Assembly: GCA_017545325.1 (NCBI GenBank)
Contig: JAFWOX010000092.1
Span: 1 to 22,747, forward strand
DNA: 22,747 nucleotides
Direction: 5' to 3'
From: Oscillospiraceae bacterium
GTDB taxonomy: Bacteria > Bacillota_A > Clostridia > Oscillospirales > Oscillospiraceae
Positions 16,249-22,747 of this stretch are shown in pieces. The translations under genes were made by a program, and so were the position numbers. Within the stretch, counting starts at the first letter, position 1. Each line of letters starts with the position of its first letter. The notes under the pieces are model-generated. The model worked only from the letters and a program-made list of their open reading frames with translations. It was not told the DNA's origin and ran no database searches.

Positions 16249-16698
16249 ATGAAGATCACGGAGCTGGTGGCAAGCCTGGCGGCGGAGCCTGCGGCGGCGG
16301 TCGGCTGCTTCGTCTGGGACGTGGAATTCGTCAAGGAGGGCGGCGAGCGCTACCTCCGGGTGAGCATCGATAATGACGACGCCCAGGTGGACATTGACCA
16401 GTGCGAAGCGGTGAGCAAGGCGCTGGATGCGAAGCTGGATGAGCTGGATCCCATCCAGGAATCCTATATCCTGGAGGTCTGCTCCGCCGGGGCGGAGCGG
16501 GCGCTGAAGCGGCCGGAGGATTTCGCCCGGTTCCTGGGCAGCCCGGTCACCGTCAAGCTGTACAGCGCCAAAAACGGGCGCAAGGAGTATCCCGGGATCC
16601 TGAAGGCCTGGGAGGAGGGGGACGTGGTGCTGGAGGACGGCGCCCGCTTCCGGAAGAACGAAGTGGCGCAGGTCCGCCTGCGGGTGACCTTTTCGTAA
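16249..16698 (+). CDS. rimP: Ribosome maturation factor RimP
   Basis: RimP assists late assembly of the 30S ribosomal subunit. The 149 residues match the family length. The N-terminal alpha/beta domain includes DVEFVKEGGERYLRVSIDN and 'VDIDQCEAVSKALDAKLD', and ESYILEVCSAGAERALKRPEDFARFLG corresponds to the conserved 'YxLEVSSPGldRPL' motif, here with SAGAERAL. A C-terminal SH3-like barrel follows. The ATG at 16249 has GGAGG 5 nt upstream; an in-frame TTG at 16234 lies before that ribosome-binding site and is unlikely. It is first in the operon, 23 nt before nusA, as in most Firmicutes. Confidence 0.95.
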   Translation: MKITELVASLAAEPAAAVGCFVWDVEFVKEGGERYLRVSIDNDDAQVDIDQCEAVSKALDAKLDELDPIQESYILEVCSAGAERALKRPEDFARFLGSPVTVKLYSAKNGRKEYPGILKAWEEGDVVLEDGARFRKNEVAQVRLRVTFS

Positions 16699-16721
16699 GC
16701 AAAAGAAAGGAACGACGAAGC

Positions 16722-17858
16722 ATGGACAGCGAATTCTTCCTGGCTCTGGACGAGATCGAGCGGGACAAGGGCATCTCCAGGGACTATATGCTGGAGAAGA
16801 TCAACCAGGCCCTCACCACCGCGGTGAAGAAGGATAATCCCGCCGCGGCGGACGGCGTCGTGGTGGAGACCGACGTGGAAAAGCGGAAGGTCCGCATTTA
16901 TATCGAAAAGACCGTGGTGGAGGAGGTCACAAACCCCGAGCTGGAGCTGACCCTGGAGCAGGGCCGGAAGCTGGACCCCAGGGCGGAGCTGGGCACCAAG
17001 ATCCCGGTGGATATGGAGACCAAGAAGTTCGGCCGCATCGCCGCCCAGGCGGCGAAGCAGGTGATCATCCAGGGCATCCGGGAAGCGGAGCGGGGCATGG
17101 TATTCGACCGCTTCGCCTCCAAGGAGCATGAGGTCCTGACGGGGCTGGTGAGCCGCATCGACCCCAAGACCGGCAACGTCTATGTGAAGCTCAGCACCGC
17201 CAGCGGCATGACGGAGGGCGTCATGCCCCAGACCGAGCGGATCAAGGGCGAGCTGATCCGGGAGGGGGACCACCTGAAGGTGTATGTGGTGGAGGTCCGC
17301 CGTCCCACCCGGGGACCCCAGGTGATGGTGAGCCGCACCCACCCCGGCCTGGTGAAGCGCCTCTTCGAGCAGGAGGTGCCCGAGATCGCCGACGGCATCG
17401 TGGAGATCCGCAGCATCGCCCGGGAGGCGGGCACCCGCAGCAAGATCGCCGTCTGGAGCTCGGATCCCCAGGTGGATCCCATCGGCTCCTGCGTGGGCCC
17501 CAGGAGCGGCCGGGTCAACGCCGTGGTGGAGGAGCTCCGGGGGGAGAAGATCGACATCGTGAAATGGAGCGAGAACACGGAGGACTTCGTCGCCGCCGCC
17601 CTGGCTCCCGCGGAGGTGTACAGCGTCTCCCGGCTGGAGAACGACCACAGCTTCCGGGCCGTGGTGCCGGATAATCAGCTCAGCCTGGCCATCGGCAAGG
17701 AGGGGAAGAACGCCCGCCTGGCCGCCAAGCTCACCGGCTGCCGCATCGATATCCGCCCCGCCTCGGAGATGATGGAGCACAGCCGCATCAGCATCGACCT
17801 GGATAAGCTGGATCTGACTCCGGAGGAGGATCCGGAGCCCGTGGAAGAAGAAGAATAA
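16722..17858 (+). CDS. nusA: Transcription termination/antitermination factor NusA
   Basis: NusA binds RNA polymerase and nascent RNA to control pausing, intrinsic termination and antitermination. The 378 residues show the N-terminal polymerase-binding domain (1 to about 130, opening SEFFLALDEIERDKGIS), an S1 domain (about 136-200), KH1 with the GSCVGPRSGRV loop (255-265) and KH2 with AIGKEGKNARLAAKLTGCRIDI (323-344). The C-terminus is a short acidic tail without the extra AR repeats of E. coli, as usual in Firmicutes. AAAGGAA precedes the ATG. It lies in the rimP operon and could act on the leader terminator of its own operon. Confidence 0.97.
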   Translation: MDSEFFLALDEIERDKGISRDYMLEKINQALTTAVKKDNPAAADGVVVETDVEKRKVRIYIEKTVVEEVTNPELELTLEQGRKLDPRAELGTKIPVDMETKKFGRIAAQAAKQVIIQGIREAERGMVFDRFASKEHEVLTGLVSRIDPKTGNVYVKLSTASGMTEGVMPQTERIKGELIREGDHLKVYVVEVRRPTRGPQVMVSRTHPGLVKRLFEQEVPEIADGIVEIRSIAREAGTRSKIAVWSSDPQVDPIGSCVGPRSGRVNAVVEELRGEKIDIVKWSENTEDFVAAALAPAEVYSVSRLENDHSFRAVVPDNQLSLAIGKEGKNARLAAKLTGCRIDIRPASEMMEHSRISIDLDKLDLTPEEDPEPVEEEE

Positions 17859-17883
17859 ACGGAGCTGGGAGGAAGCAGACAGT

Positions 17884-18180
17884 ATGCCGAAGCATGTGCC
17901 GCTGCGTCAATGCCTGGGCTGCCGGGAACACAGGCCCAAGCGGGAGCTGGTGCGGGTGGTCCGCACCCCCGAGGGGGAGCTGCGCCTGGACCGGACGGGG
18001 AAGCTCTCCGGCCGAGGGGCCTACCTGTGCACCCGGCCCGACTGCTTCCGGAAGGCGAAGAAATCCAAGGCTCTGGACCGGGCGCTGAACGTCAGCGTTC
18101 CGGAGGAGCTTTACGATAAGCTGGCCGCGGAGCTGGCGTCCCTGCCCCCGCCGCCGGAGGAGGTGACCGGGGATGGATAA
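17884..18180 (+). CDS. rnpM: RNase P modulator RnpM (YlxR family)
   Basis: This small RNA-binding protein has 98 residues. It carries the YlxR signature: PLRQCLGCREHRPKRELVRVV near the N-terminus and GRGAYLCTRPDCF near residue 43, with paired Cys residues. The family member in Bacillus subtilis has been described as a modulator of RNase P and was earlier known as YlxR. It lies 25 nt after nusA, with GGGAGG upstream of its ATG, and overlaps ylxQ by 8 nt, the standard Firmicutes order. The Pro-rich C-terminal end is not conserved. Confidence 0.93.
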   Translation: MPKHVPLRQCLGCREHRPKRELVRVVRTPEGELRLDRTGKLSGRGAYLCTRPDCFRKAKKSKALDRALNVSVPEELYDKLAAELASLPPPPEEVTGDG

Positions 18181-18535
18181 GGCCCTGAGCTTTCTGGGGC
18201 TCTGCCGCAGGGCAGGCAAGCTCCTGATCGGGAAGGACGGCGTCTCCGGCGCCGCCCGGAGCGGGCAGGCCGTCCTGCTCATGGTGGCCTCGGACACCGC
18301 GGACAATACGAGGAAGAAGGCGGGGAACCTGAGCCGCTGGTACGGGATCCCCATGATCGCGCTCCCCTGGGACAAGGATACCCTGGGCGAGCTGCTGGAT
18401 AAGCGGGTCTGCGCCATCCTGGCGCTGACGGACAAGGGCCTTGCCGCCGCCCTGCAGAAAAAGCTGGCCGCCCCGCCCGGGCGGGACGGGGAGACTGCGG
18501 CGGACAGGACCGGGAAAGGGAGGACAGAGCAATGA
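18173..18535 (+). CDS. ylxQ: L7Ae-family RNA-binding protein YlxQ
   Basis: The 120-residue protein has the L7Ae/L30e/Gadd45 fold. Its family wording includes [20 protein letters not shown] at the start and '[17 protein letters not shown]' in the middle. Such proteins bind kink-turn RNAs and associate with ribosomes, but the precise role of YlxQ is not settled. About 20 residues at the C-terminus are a charged, non-conserved tail. It overlaps rnpM by 8 nt and infB by 4 nt (ATGA), so translation is coupled. GGAGGAGG within rnpM precedes its ATG. Confidence 0.92.
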   Translation: MDKALSFLGLCRRAGKLLIGKDGVSGAARSGQAVLLMVASDTADNTRKKAGNLSRWYGIPMIALPWDKDTLGELLDKRVCAILALTDKGLAAALQKKLAAPPGRDGETAADRTGKGRTEQ

Positions 18536-21036
18536 TCAAATACCGCGTGCATGAGGTTGCCAAGGATTTCGGCACCACGTATAAGGCGCTGGCGGAGATC
18601 CTGACCAAGTACTCCGAGGCGCCCAAAAACCACATGCAGGTGCTGACGGACCGGGAGCTGAACATCATCTTTGATTATCTGACCTTCCATAACCAGGTGG
18701 CCAGTCTGGACGAGATCTATGCCGAAGGCCGCCCCCCTCAGCCCAAGGCCCCGGAGAAAGCCCCCGAGCCGATCCAGTCGGCTCCGGAGAAGGGCCCGGA
18801 GAAGGCCCCGGAGGCGGCGAAGCCTCAGCCCCAGAAGCCGGCGCCCGCCCAGGGCCAGAAGCCGGTCCAGCCGGCGGCCCAGGGCCAGAAGCCGCCCCAG
18901 CCCCAGCAGCCGGGCAGCAAGCCGCAGCAGGCGGCAAAGCAGCCTCAGCCGGCGGCGAAGCAGCCCCAGCCCGGGCAGAAGCCCGCGCAGCCTCAGCCTC
19001 AGACCCAGGCCCAGGGACAGGGCGGCAAGCCCCAGCAGGGCCAGCCCTCCTCCCGGGTGCCCCAGAAGCGGGTCATCGATACCCGCAGCACGACGCTGAA
19101 TACCGCGAAATACGATGAGCGGCTGGATAAATTCGTGCCGGAGAAGCTCCAGAACGCCCGGCAGGGCAAGGAGAAGATCGGCGGCCGGAAGGATAAGCGC
19201 CCCGGCGCCAATGCCGCGGCCTCCGGCGCCAAGCGGCGGCAGGAGCAGCGGGCCCAGATGCAGAAGCTCCAGCTGGAGATCGCCAAAAAGGCCCCGGTGA
19301 AGGTCACCATCCCCGATGAGATCAGCGTGGGCGAGCTGGCCAGCCGCATGAAGAAGACCGGCGCGGAGGTGGTGCGCACCCTCATCAAGATGAAGGTCAT
19401 GGCCTCCCTCTCCGATGTGATCGATTACGATACCGCCGCCCTGGTGGCCATGGAGCTGGGCTGCAAGGTGGAGCACGAGGTCGTTGTCTCCATTGAGGAA
19501 CAGCTCATCGACGACCGGGAGGATACGGCGGAAGAGCTGAAGCCCCGGAGCCCCGTGGTGGTGGTCATGGGCCACGTGGACCACGGCAAGACCTCCCTGC
19601 TGGATAAGATCCGCCACGCCCACGTGGCGGAAGGGGAGGCCGGCGGCATCACCCAGGCCATCGGCGCCTATCAGGTGGAGATCAACGGAAAGACGATCAC
19701 CTTCCTGGATACCCCTGGCCACGAGGCCTTTACCTCCATGCGGGCCCGGGGCGCCATGGTGACGGATATCGCCATCCTGGTGGTGGCGGCGGACGACGGC
19801 ATCATGCCCCAGACCGTCGAGGCCATCAACCATGCCCGGGCGGCCAACATCCCCATCGTAGTGGCCATCAACAAAATGGATAAGCCGGGAGCCAATCCCG
19901 AGCTCATCAAGCAGCAGCTCACCAAGTACGACCTGCTCAGCGAGGAGTGGGGCGGCGATACCATCATCTGCGAGGTATCCGCCCGCACGGGACAGGGCAT
20001 CGACAATCTTCTGGAGATGGTCGCCCTGAGCGCCGAGATGCGGGAGCTGAAGGCGAATCCGGACCGGGCCGCCCGGGGCACCGTGATCGAGGCCCGGCTG
20101 GATAAGGGCCGCGGCCCCGTGGCCACGGTCCTGGTGCAGAACGGCACCCTCCGCTCCGGCGACGTGGTGATCGCGGGCACCGCCGTGGGCCGCATCCGGA
20201 CCATGGTGGGGGACAAGGGCCAGCGGCTCACCGAGGCGGGCCCCAGCGTTCCCGTGGAGGTCACGGGCCTCAGCGAGGCGCCGGAGGCCGGCGACGTGTT
20301 CAACGTGGTGGCGGACGAGCGCATGGCCCGGGTCCTGGTGGAGCAGCGGAAGGAAGAGAAGAAGAAGGCCAGCACCGGCGGCGAGCGGAAGGTCACCCTG
20401 AACGACCTCTTCGCCCAGATCAAGGAAGGGGAGCTGAAGGAGCTCACCCTCATCGTGAAGGGCGATGTGCAGGGCTCCGTGGAGGCGGTGAAATCCAGCC
20501 TGGAGAAGCTCAGCAACGAGGAAGTCCGGGTGCGGGTCATCCATGGCGCCGTGGGCGCCATCAACGAGAGCGACGTCATGCTGGCGGCCACCAGCAACGC
20601 CATCATCGTGGGCTTCAATGTCCGGCCCGAGGCCGCCGCCCGGGACAGCGCCGCCCGCAGCGGCGTGGATATCCGCCTGTACCGCATCATCTATGAATGC
20701 ATCGCGGAGATCGAAGCCGCCATCAAGGGCATGCTCGCCCCCAAGTTCCAGGAAAGCCTGATCGGCCATGCCCAGGTGCGGCAGCTCTACCATGTATCCA
20801 AGGTGGGCACCATCGCGGGCTGCTATGTGCAGGACGGGAAGATCACCCGGAACGCCGGCGTGCGGGTGGTGCGGGACGGCATCGTGGTCTTCGAAGGGGA
20901 GCTGGCCTCCCTGCGCCGGTTCAAGGACGACGTGAAGGAGGTCGCCGAGGGCTACGAATGCGGCATGAGCATCGAGCGCTTCAACGACCTGAAAGAAGGG
21001 GACATCCTGGAAGCCTTCGTCATGGAACAGATCTAA
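18532..21036 (+). CDS. infB: Translation initiation factor IF-2
   Basis: IF-2 is the GTPase that places initiator tRNA on the ribosome and promotes subunit joining. The 834 residues comprise an IF2N domain (1 to about 55), a low-complexity Pro/Gln/Lys/Ala linker (about 66-178), a basic helical region, a second IF2N-like domain (about 256-320), the G domain with GHVDHGKT (347-354), DTPGH (393-397) and NKMD (447-450), and then domains II, III and C-terminal IV. All GTPase motifs are intact. The ATG overlaps the ylxQ stop. GGGAGG precedes the start. A terminator follows 24 nt after the stop, so rbfA and truB, which often follow, are not part of this operon here. Confidence 0.98.
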   Translation: MIKYRVHEVAKDFGTTYKALAEILTKYSEAPKNHMQVLTDRELNIIFDYLTFHNQVASLDEIYAEGRPPQPKAPEKAPEPIQSAPEKGPEKAPEAAKPQPQKPAPAQGQKPVQPAAQGQKPPQPQQPGSKPQQAAKQPQPAAKQPQPGQKPAQPQPQTQAQGQGGKPQQGQPSSRVPQKRVIDTRSTTLNTAKYDERLDKFVPEKLQNARQGKEKIGGRKDKRPGANAAASGAKRRQEQRAQMQKLQLEIAKKAPVKVTIPDEISVGELASRMKKTGAEVVRTLIKMKVMASLSDVIDYDTAALVAMELGCKVEHEVVVSIEEQLIDDREDTAEELKPRSPVVVVMGHVDHGKTSLLDKIRHAHVAEGEAGGITQAIGAYQVEINGKTITFLDTPGHEAFTSMRARGAMVTDIAILVVAADDGIMPQTVEAINHARAANIPIVVAINKMDKPGANPELIKQQLTKYDLLSEEWGGDTIICEVSARTGQGIDNLLEMVALSAEMRELKANPDRAARGTVIEARLDKGRGPVATVLVQNGTLRSGDVVIAGTAVGRIRTMVGDKGQRLTEAGPSVPVEVTGLSEAPEAGDVFNVVADERMARVLVEQRKEEKKKASTGGERKVTLNDLFAQIKEGELKELTLIVKGDVQGSVEAVKSSLEKLSNEEVRVRVIHGAVGAINESDVMLAATSNAIIVGFNVRPEAAARDSAARSGVDIRLYRIIYECIAEIEAAIKGMLAPKFQESLIGHAQVRQLYHVSKVGTIAGCYVQDGKITRNAGVRVVRDGIVVFEGELASLRRFKDDVKEVAEGYECGMSIERFNDLKEGDILEAFVMEQI

Positions 21037-21060
21037 GGTATTTTCGTCGGATATACGGGA

Positions 21061-21099
21061 GGGAAGAGCGAGGGAGGAAGCCCCTCTCTCTTCCCTTTT
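21061..21099 (+). terminator. Terminator of the rimP-infB operon
   Basis: A stem of 8 bp (GGGAAGAG/CTCTTCCC, 21061-21068 with 21088-21095), one mismatch and 5 more pairs closes a 7-nt loop. TTTTCGGTCTTT follows, a fair U-tract. It lies 24 nt after infB. Confidence 0.75.
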
Positions 21100-21140
21100 C
21101 GGTCTTTAGCCGGATAGAGGATCAAAAAGGAGGAATTTGT

Positions 21141-21665
21141 ATGAAAAAGACCGTTCTGGGCATATCATTGGGAATCATTCTGGCCTGCGCCGTGTTCGCC
21201 GGTTTCCTCTATGCCAACCACGATATCGGCATGCCTTCTTCCCGGCTGGAAGCGGATATCCGCTCCTCCCCGAAAATCGCGGCGGATTGGTCCGTCGACG
21301 GATGCGTTTCCGATACCATGGCCGCCTATATCTCCTATCCCCAGGACAGGAGGGACCACAGTTTTTCCGTCTATGTGAACCGTCCCGGGCTCTCCTTCGG
21401 CTATTTCTTCCGGGGCGGCGGAAACCTTTCCGGCGTGGACCGGGGAATCCTGGCGTATACCGTTGAAGGGTATTCGGAACGCGCATTCATCTCCATGAAT
21501 CAGCAGAAGGTGTGCCGATTGGAGATCAACGACGGCAACTCCGTTCAGGTGACGGAGCTGGACAGCGGAAAGCCCTTTGCCCTCGTTCTTCCCGTAAATG
21601 CCGGAATTGTTGCGTTTTACGATGTGAACGGAAATACGGTGGAATACTGGACTAACCCGCTCTGA
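21141..21665 (+). CDS. Hypothetical exported or membrane-anchored protein
   Basis: The 174-residue protein is not recognised. Residues 4-25 are hydrophobic after two lysines (MKKTVLGISLGIILACAVFAG). This could be a signal peptide or a membrane anchor; Cys16 is not in a standard lipobox. The rest is soluble and beta-rich, with Tyr/Gly/Asn-rich stretches and two cysteines (55, 125). An AAAGGAGGA sequence lies 6-8 nt before the ATG, which supports translation. The reading frame continues upstream into infB, but the ribosome-binding site and signal sequence clearly mark this start. It lies between the infB terminator and the repeat-flanked nuclease gene, outside any visible operon. No promoter was identified with confidence. 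Confidence 0.75.
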   Translation: MKKTVLGISLGIILACAVFAGFLYANHDIGMPSSRLEADIRSSPKIAADWSVDGCVSDTMAAYISYPQDRRDHSFSVYVNRPGLSFGYFFRGGGNLSGVDRGILAYTVEGYSERAFISMNQQKVCRLEINDGNSVQVTELDSGKPFALVLPVNAGIVAFYDVNGNTVEYWTNPL

Positions 21666-21722
21666 CCGCCTGCCGCCATTCGCGCCTCTGAATGATTTCG
21701 TGCTTCCGGGGCCGCACACTCG

Positions 21723-21765
21723 GGCTTCCCCTGGGGGAAGCTGGCGCGGAGCGCCTGATGAGGGA
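21723..21765 (+). repeat. Double-hairpin REP-like repeat, copy 1 (forward)
   Basis: This 43-bp unit folds as two adjacent hairpins: an 8-bp stem around GCTTCCCC/GGGGAAGC and a 5-bp stem GGCGC/GCGCC, ending in the tail GATGAGGGA. It differs from copy 3 at a single loop base. It lies 55 nt before the DUF559 start codon. Similar palindromes are, to my knowledge, common between genes of gut Clostridia. Confidence 0.85.
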
Positions 21766-21819
21766 CATTTTCTGTGACCGAACCATAGCGGCAACTCACC
21801 TTGGGCAAAGGAAACAGAC

Positions 21820-22191
21820 ATGCAAAATCTGAGCAACAGCCATCTCACCCCATTCGCCAAATCGCTGCGCAGGAATATGACGAAAGAGGAACGGAAGCTC
21901 TGGTACAACTTTCTGAAACTCCTTCCGGTCACTGTGAATCGGCAAAAGGTCATCGGCAATTCCATCGTTGATTTCTGTATTTATTCGGCAAAACTAGTAA
22001 TCGAACTGGACGGGGATCAGCACGGAGAGCCGGAAGGTCTGGCCAAGGATGCGAACCGGGACGCCTGGCTGGCAGAACAGGGTTTTACCGTGCTGCGATA
22101 TGGCAATTATGCCATAAATTCCGCTTTCGAAGAGGTCTGTCGGGATATCCTGGCGCATTTGCCCGGGGTTGCCGCTCCGGTGATCGAATAA
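21820..22191 (+). CDS. DUF559 (Vsr-like) endonuclease-domain protein
   Basis: The 123-residue protein has the DUF559 fold of the PD-(D/E)XK/Vsr endonuclease superfamily. The N-terminal part reads LTPFAKSLRRNMTKEERKLWYNFLK. The putative catalytic core is IVDFCIYSAKLVIELDGDQH (49-68), with Asp51, Glu62, Asp64 and His68 as candidate active-site or metal ligands. DANRDAWLAEQGFTVLRY (77-94) is the other family hallmark. Length is normal and all motifs look intact. AAAGGA lies 7 nt before the ATG. Its biological role is unknown; relatives are suspected DNA nucleases. It is bracketed by inverted REP-like repeats, suggesting it belongs to that element rather than to the neighbouring core operon. Confidence 0.88.
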   Translation: MQNLSNSHLTPFAKSLRRNMTKEERKLWYNFLKLLPVTVNRQKVIGNSIVDFCIYSAKLVIELDGDQHGEPEGLAKDANRDAWLAEQGFTVLRYGNYAINSAFEEVCRDILAHLPGVAAPVIE

Positions 22192-22202
22192 CCGCGATAC
22201 AT

Positions 22203-22245
22203 TCCCTCATCCGCCCCTGCGGGGCACCTTCCCCCGAGGGAAGGC
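22203..22245 (-). repeat. Double-hairpin REP-like repeat, copy 2 (inverted)
   Basis: Read on the minus strand, this 43-bp copy matches copy 1 at 33 of 43 positions and keeps the GATGAGGGA tail. Of the ten differences, six form three paired changes that preserve stem pairing: outer pair of hairpin 1, and pairs 2 and 4 of hairpin 2. It begins 12 nt after the DUF559 stop. Confidence 0.8.
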
Positions 22246-22315
22246 AGACCGCGCGGCGGGGACGAAAGACGGGAACTCGGGGAACTATGTGAGACGGGGC
22301 AGCGACGCGCACCCT

Positions 22316-22358
22316 GGCTTCCCCTGGGGGAAGCTGGCGCGAAGCGCCTGATGAGGGA
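22316..22358 (+). repeat. Double-hairpin REP-like repeat, copy 3 (forward)
   Basis: It is identical to copy 1 over 42 of 43 positions; the one difference (G to A) falls in the loop of the second hairpin. Similarity fades within about 10 nt on either side, which marks the unit's borders. It lies 70 nt beyond copy 2 in opposite orientation. Confidence 0.85.
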
Positions 22359-22413
22359 CTCTCGCCCCGCCGGGCGGACTGTCTTCTCGCTGCGGCTCGG
22401 TCAGGCGCGGCTC

Positions 22414-22434
22414 TGACATGCCACCGGCATGTCA
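22414..22434. repeat. Perfect 9-bp hairpin
   Basis: TGACATGCC and GGCATGTCA (22414-22422 with 22426-22434) flank a 3-nt loop. There is no T-run, so it is not a terminator. It could be a protein-binding palindrome or part of the repeat-rich tail. Confidence 0.6.
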
Positions 22435-22632
22435 TTCACTACCGCGCCCCTGCTTCGCAGCCCCCGGGAAAGCCAGGGCGGTAATCTCCCTGCGCCGGTG
22501 CGGCGAAGGGCACCCTGAAAAGCAAACGACTATTGCCAAGCAGATTCAAAGTCGGCAAGCTGACGTTCAGCACCCGCTTGTTCACCGCCGCGCCTTTGCC
22601 CCCTTCGCTTCAGCGCCCGCCGCACCGGGGGT

Positions 22633-22650
22633 GCAGGGGAACACCCCTGC
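22633..22650. repeat. 7-bp GC-rich hairpin
   Basis: GCAGGGG and CCCCTGC (22633-22639 with 22644-22650) enclose AACA. It lies 11 nt before the longer hairpin at 22662. There is no T-run; function unknown. Confidence 0.5.
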
Positions 22651-22661
22651 CGCGCTCTTTC

Positions 22662-22691
22662 CCCGGTTTCTCTCGCGCAAGAGAAACCGGG
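22662..22691. repeat. Perfect 12-bp hairpin near the right edge
   Basis: CCCGGTTTCTCT and AGAGAAACCGGG (22662-22673 with 22680-22691) flank a 6-nt loop. It lacks a T-tract on both strands. It may be a repeat-family member or a terminator-like structure of a gene lying beyond the window. Confidence 0.6.
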
Positions 22692-22747
22692 CCGCCGGAG
22701 GCCTCGTCGGAATGGACCTCACAGGCTTCCTCGTCGTCGCAAATCTC

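Larger units (their letters stand above)
21723..22245 (+). mobile_element. Possible small mobile unit: DUF559 gene between inverted repeats
   Basis: Copy 1 (21723-21765, forward) and copy 2 (22203-22245, inverted) bracket a single nuclease gene in a unit of about 520 bp, with the GGCTTCCCC ends pointing outward. No transposase and no target-site duplication was recognised, so mobility is a hypothesis. The alternative is that dispersed palindromes happen to lie on both sides of an ordinary gene. Confidence 0.3.
22192..22747. other. Non-coding, hairpin-rich tail (556 bp)
   Basis: No credible gene was found. The segment holds repeat copies 2 and 3 and three further perfect hairpins at 22414-22434, 22633-22650 and 22662-22691. 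Between 22440 and 22620 the composition is mixed and no RNA family was recognised. Open frames crossing it on the minus strand are explained by repeat sequence. A frame entering from the right edge (stop at 22610) could be the end of a gene outside the window, but cannot be judged. Confidence 0.6.

Noticed and set aside
14952..16334. 460-residue minus-strand frame opposite the CapA-like gene
   Set aside because: The plus strand has the metal-site motifs, promoter and ribosome-binding site. The antisense frame also runs through the rimP promoter and leader.
17788..20793. 1001-residue open frame on the minus strand across ylxQ and infB
   Set aside because: It is antisense to clear infB, ylxQ and rnpM coding sequence, has repetitive Leu/His/Gly/Arg composition and no recognisable domain. 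Long antisense frames are expected in GC-rich DNA.
21723..22358. CRISPR array
   Set aside because: Only three copies, in mixed orientation, unevenly spaced around a gene, with no cas genes.
22085..22435. Minus-strand frame over the DUF559 3' end and repeats (also 21165-21965)
   Set aside because: The segment reading ASRQLPPGEARV comes from translating the REP-like repeat, a common false protein in genomes with these repeats.
22610..22747. Minus-strand frame entering from the right edge
   Set aside because: Only 45 residues are visible and the frame runs through two hairpins, so it cannot be told apart from chance. It needs sequence beyond the window.

Overview
The window is GC-rich, densely packed bacterial DNA. 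The gene content points to an anaerobic Gram-positive of the class Clostridia, probably a gut or rumen lineage. The evidence is an Ami/Opp-type oligopeptide importer of Firmicutes type, a rimP-nusA-rnpM-ylxQ-infB cluster in Firmicutes order, a 2-hydroxyacyl-CoA dehydratase/CoA-transferase operon typical of amino-acid-fermenting clostridia, and DUF11 and DUF559 genes. No rRNA, tRNA, CRISPR array, phage or plasmid gene was seen.

Layout. Bases 1-572 (+) hold the end of a LolD/MacB-like ABC ATPase, closed by a hairpin. Bases 818-1663 (+) hold a short DUF11-repeat protein. A strong minus-strand terminator at 1671-1702 ends a six-gene minus-strand operon running from 10814 down to 1715: oppA, oppB, oppC, oppD, oppF and a small DUF3899-like membrane protein. 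Its promoter lies near 10920-10948. Between oppA and oppB are two hairpins that share a 13-nt repeat. Bases 14755-11078 (-) hold two dehydratase subunits and a family III CoA-transferase, translationally coupled. A divergent promoter region at 14793-14875 separates them from a CapA-like metallophosphatase gene (14901-16079, +). Bases 16135-21099 hold a consensus promoter, a short leader attenuator, and rimP, nusA, rnpM (ylxR), ylxQ and infB, closed by a terminator. The rest, 21141-22747, holds a small exported hypothetical protein, a DUF559 (Vsr-like) nuclease gene and a structured non-coding tail.

How the parts fit. The Opp importer would bring in peptides. The dehydratase/CoA-transferase operon would ferment an amino-acid-derived 2-hydroxy acid through its CoA thioester. 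Together they suggest a peptide- or amino-acid-fermenting lifestyle (inference). The plus-strand cluster is core translation and transcription machinery.

Most unusual points. (1) The DUF559 gene is bracketed by inverted copies of a 43-bp double-hairpin repeat. The copies differ by paired, compensatory changes, and a third copy lies just downstream; this may be a small nuclease-linked REP-like element. (2) Several Opp subunits are enlarged: OppC has a loop of about 335 residues outside the membrane, OppD a charged helical insertion of about 140 residues, OppF a smaller insertion plus an N-terminal extension, and OppA extra N- and C-terminal regions. (3) The smaller dehydratase subunit appears to lack one cluster-ligand cysteine, and no activator gene is present. 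(4) The rimP operon leader carries a compact intrinsic terminator only about 20 nt after the predicted transcription start.
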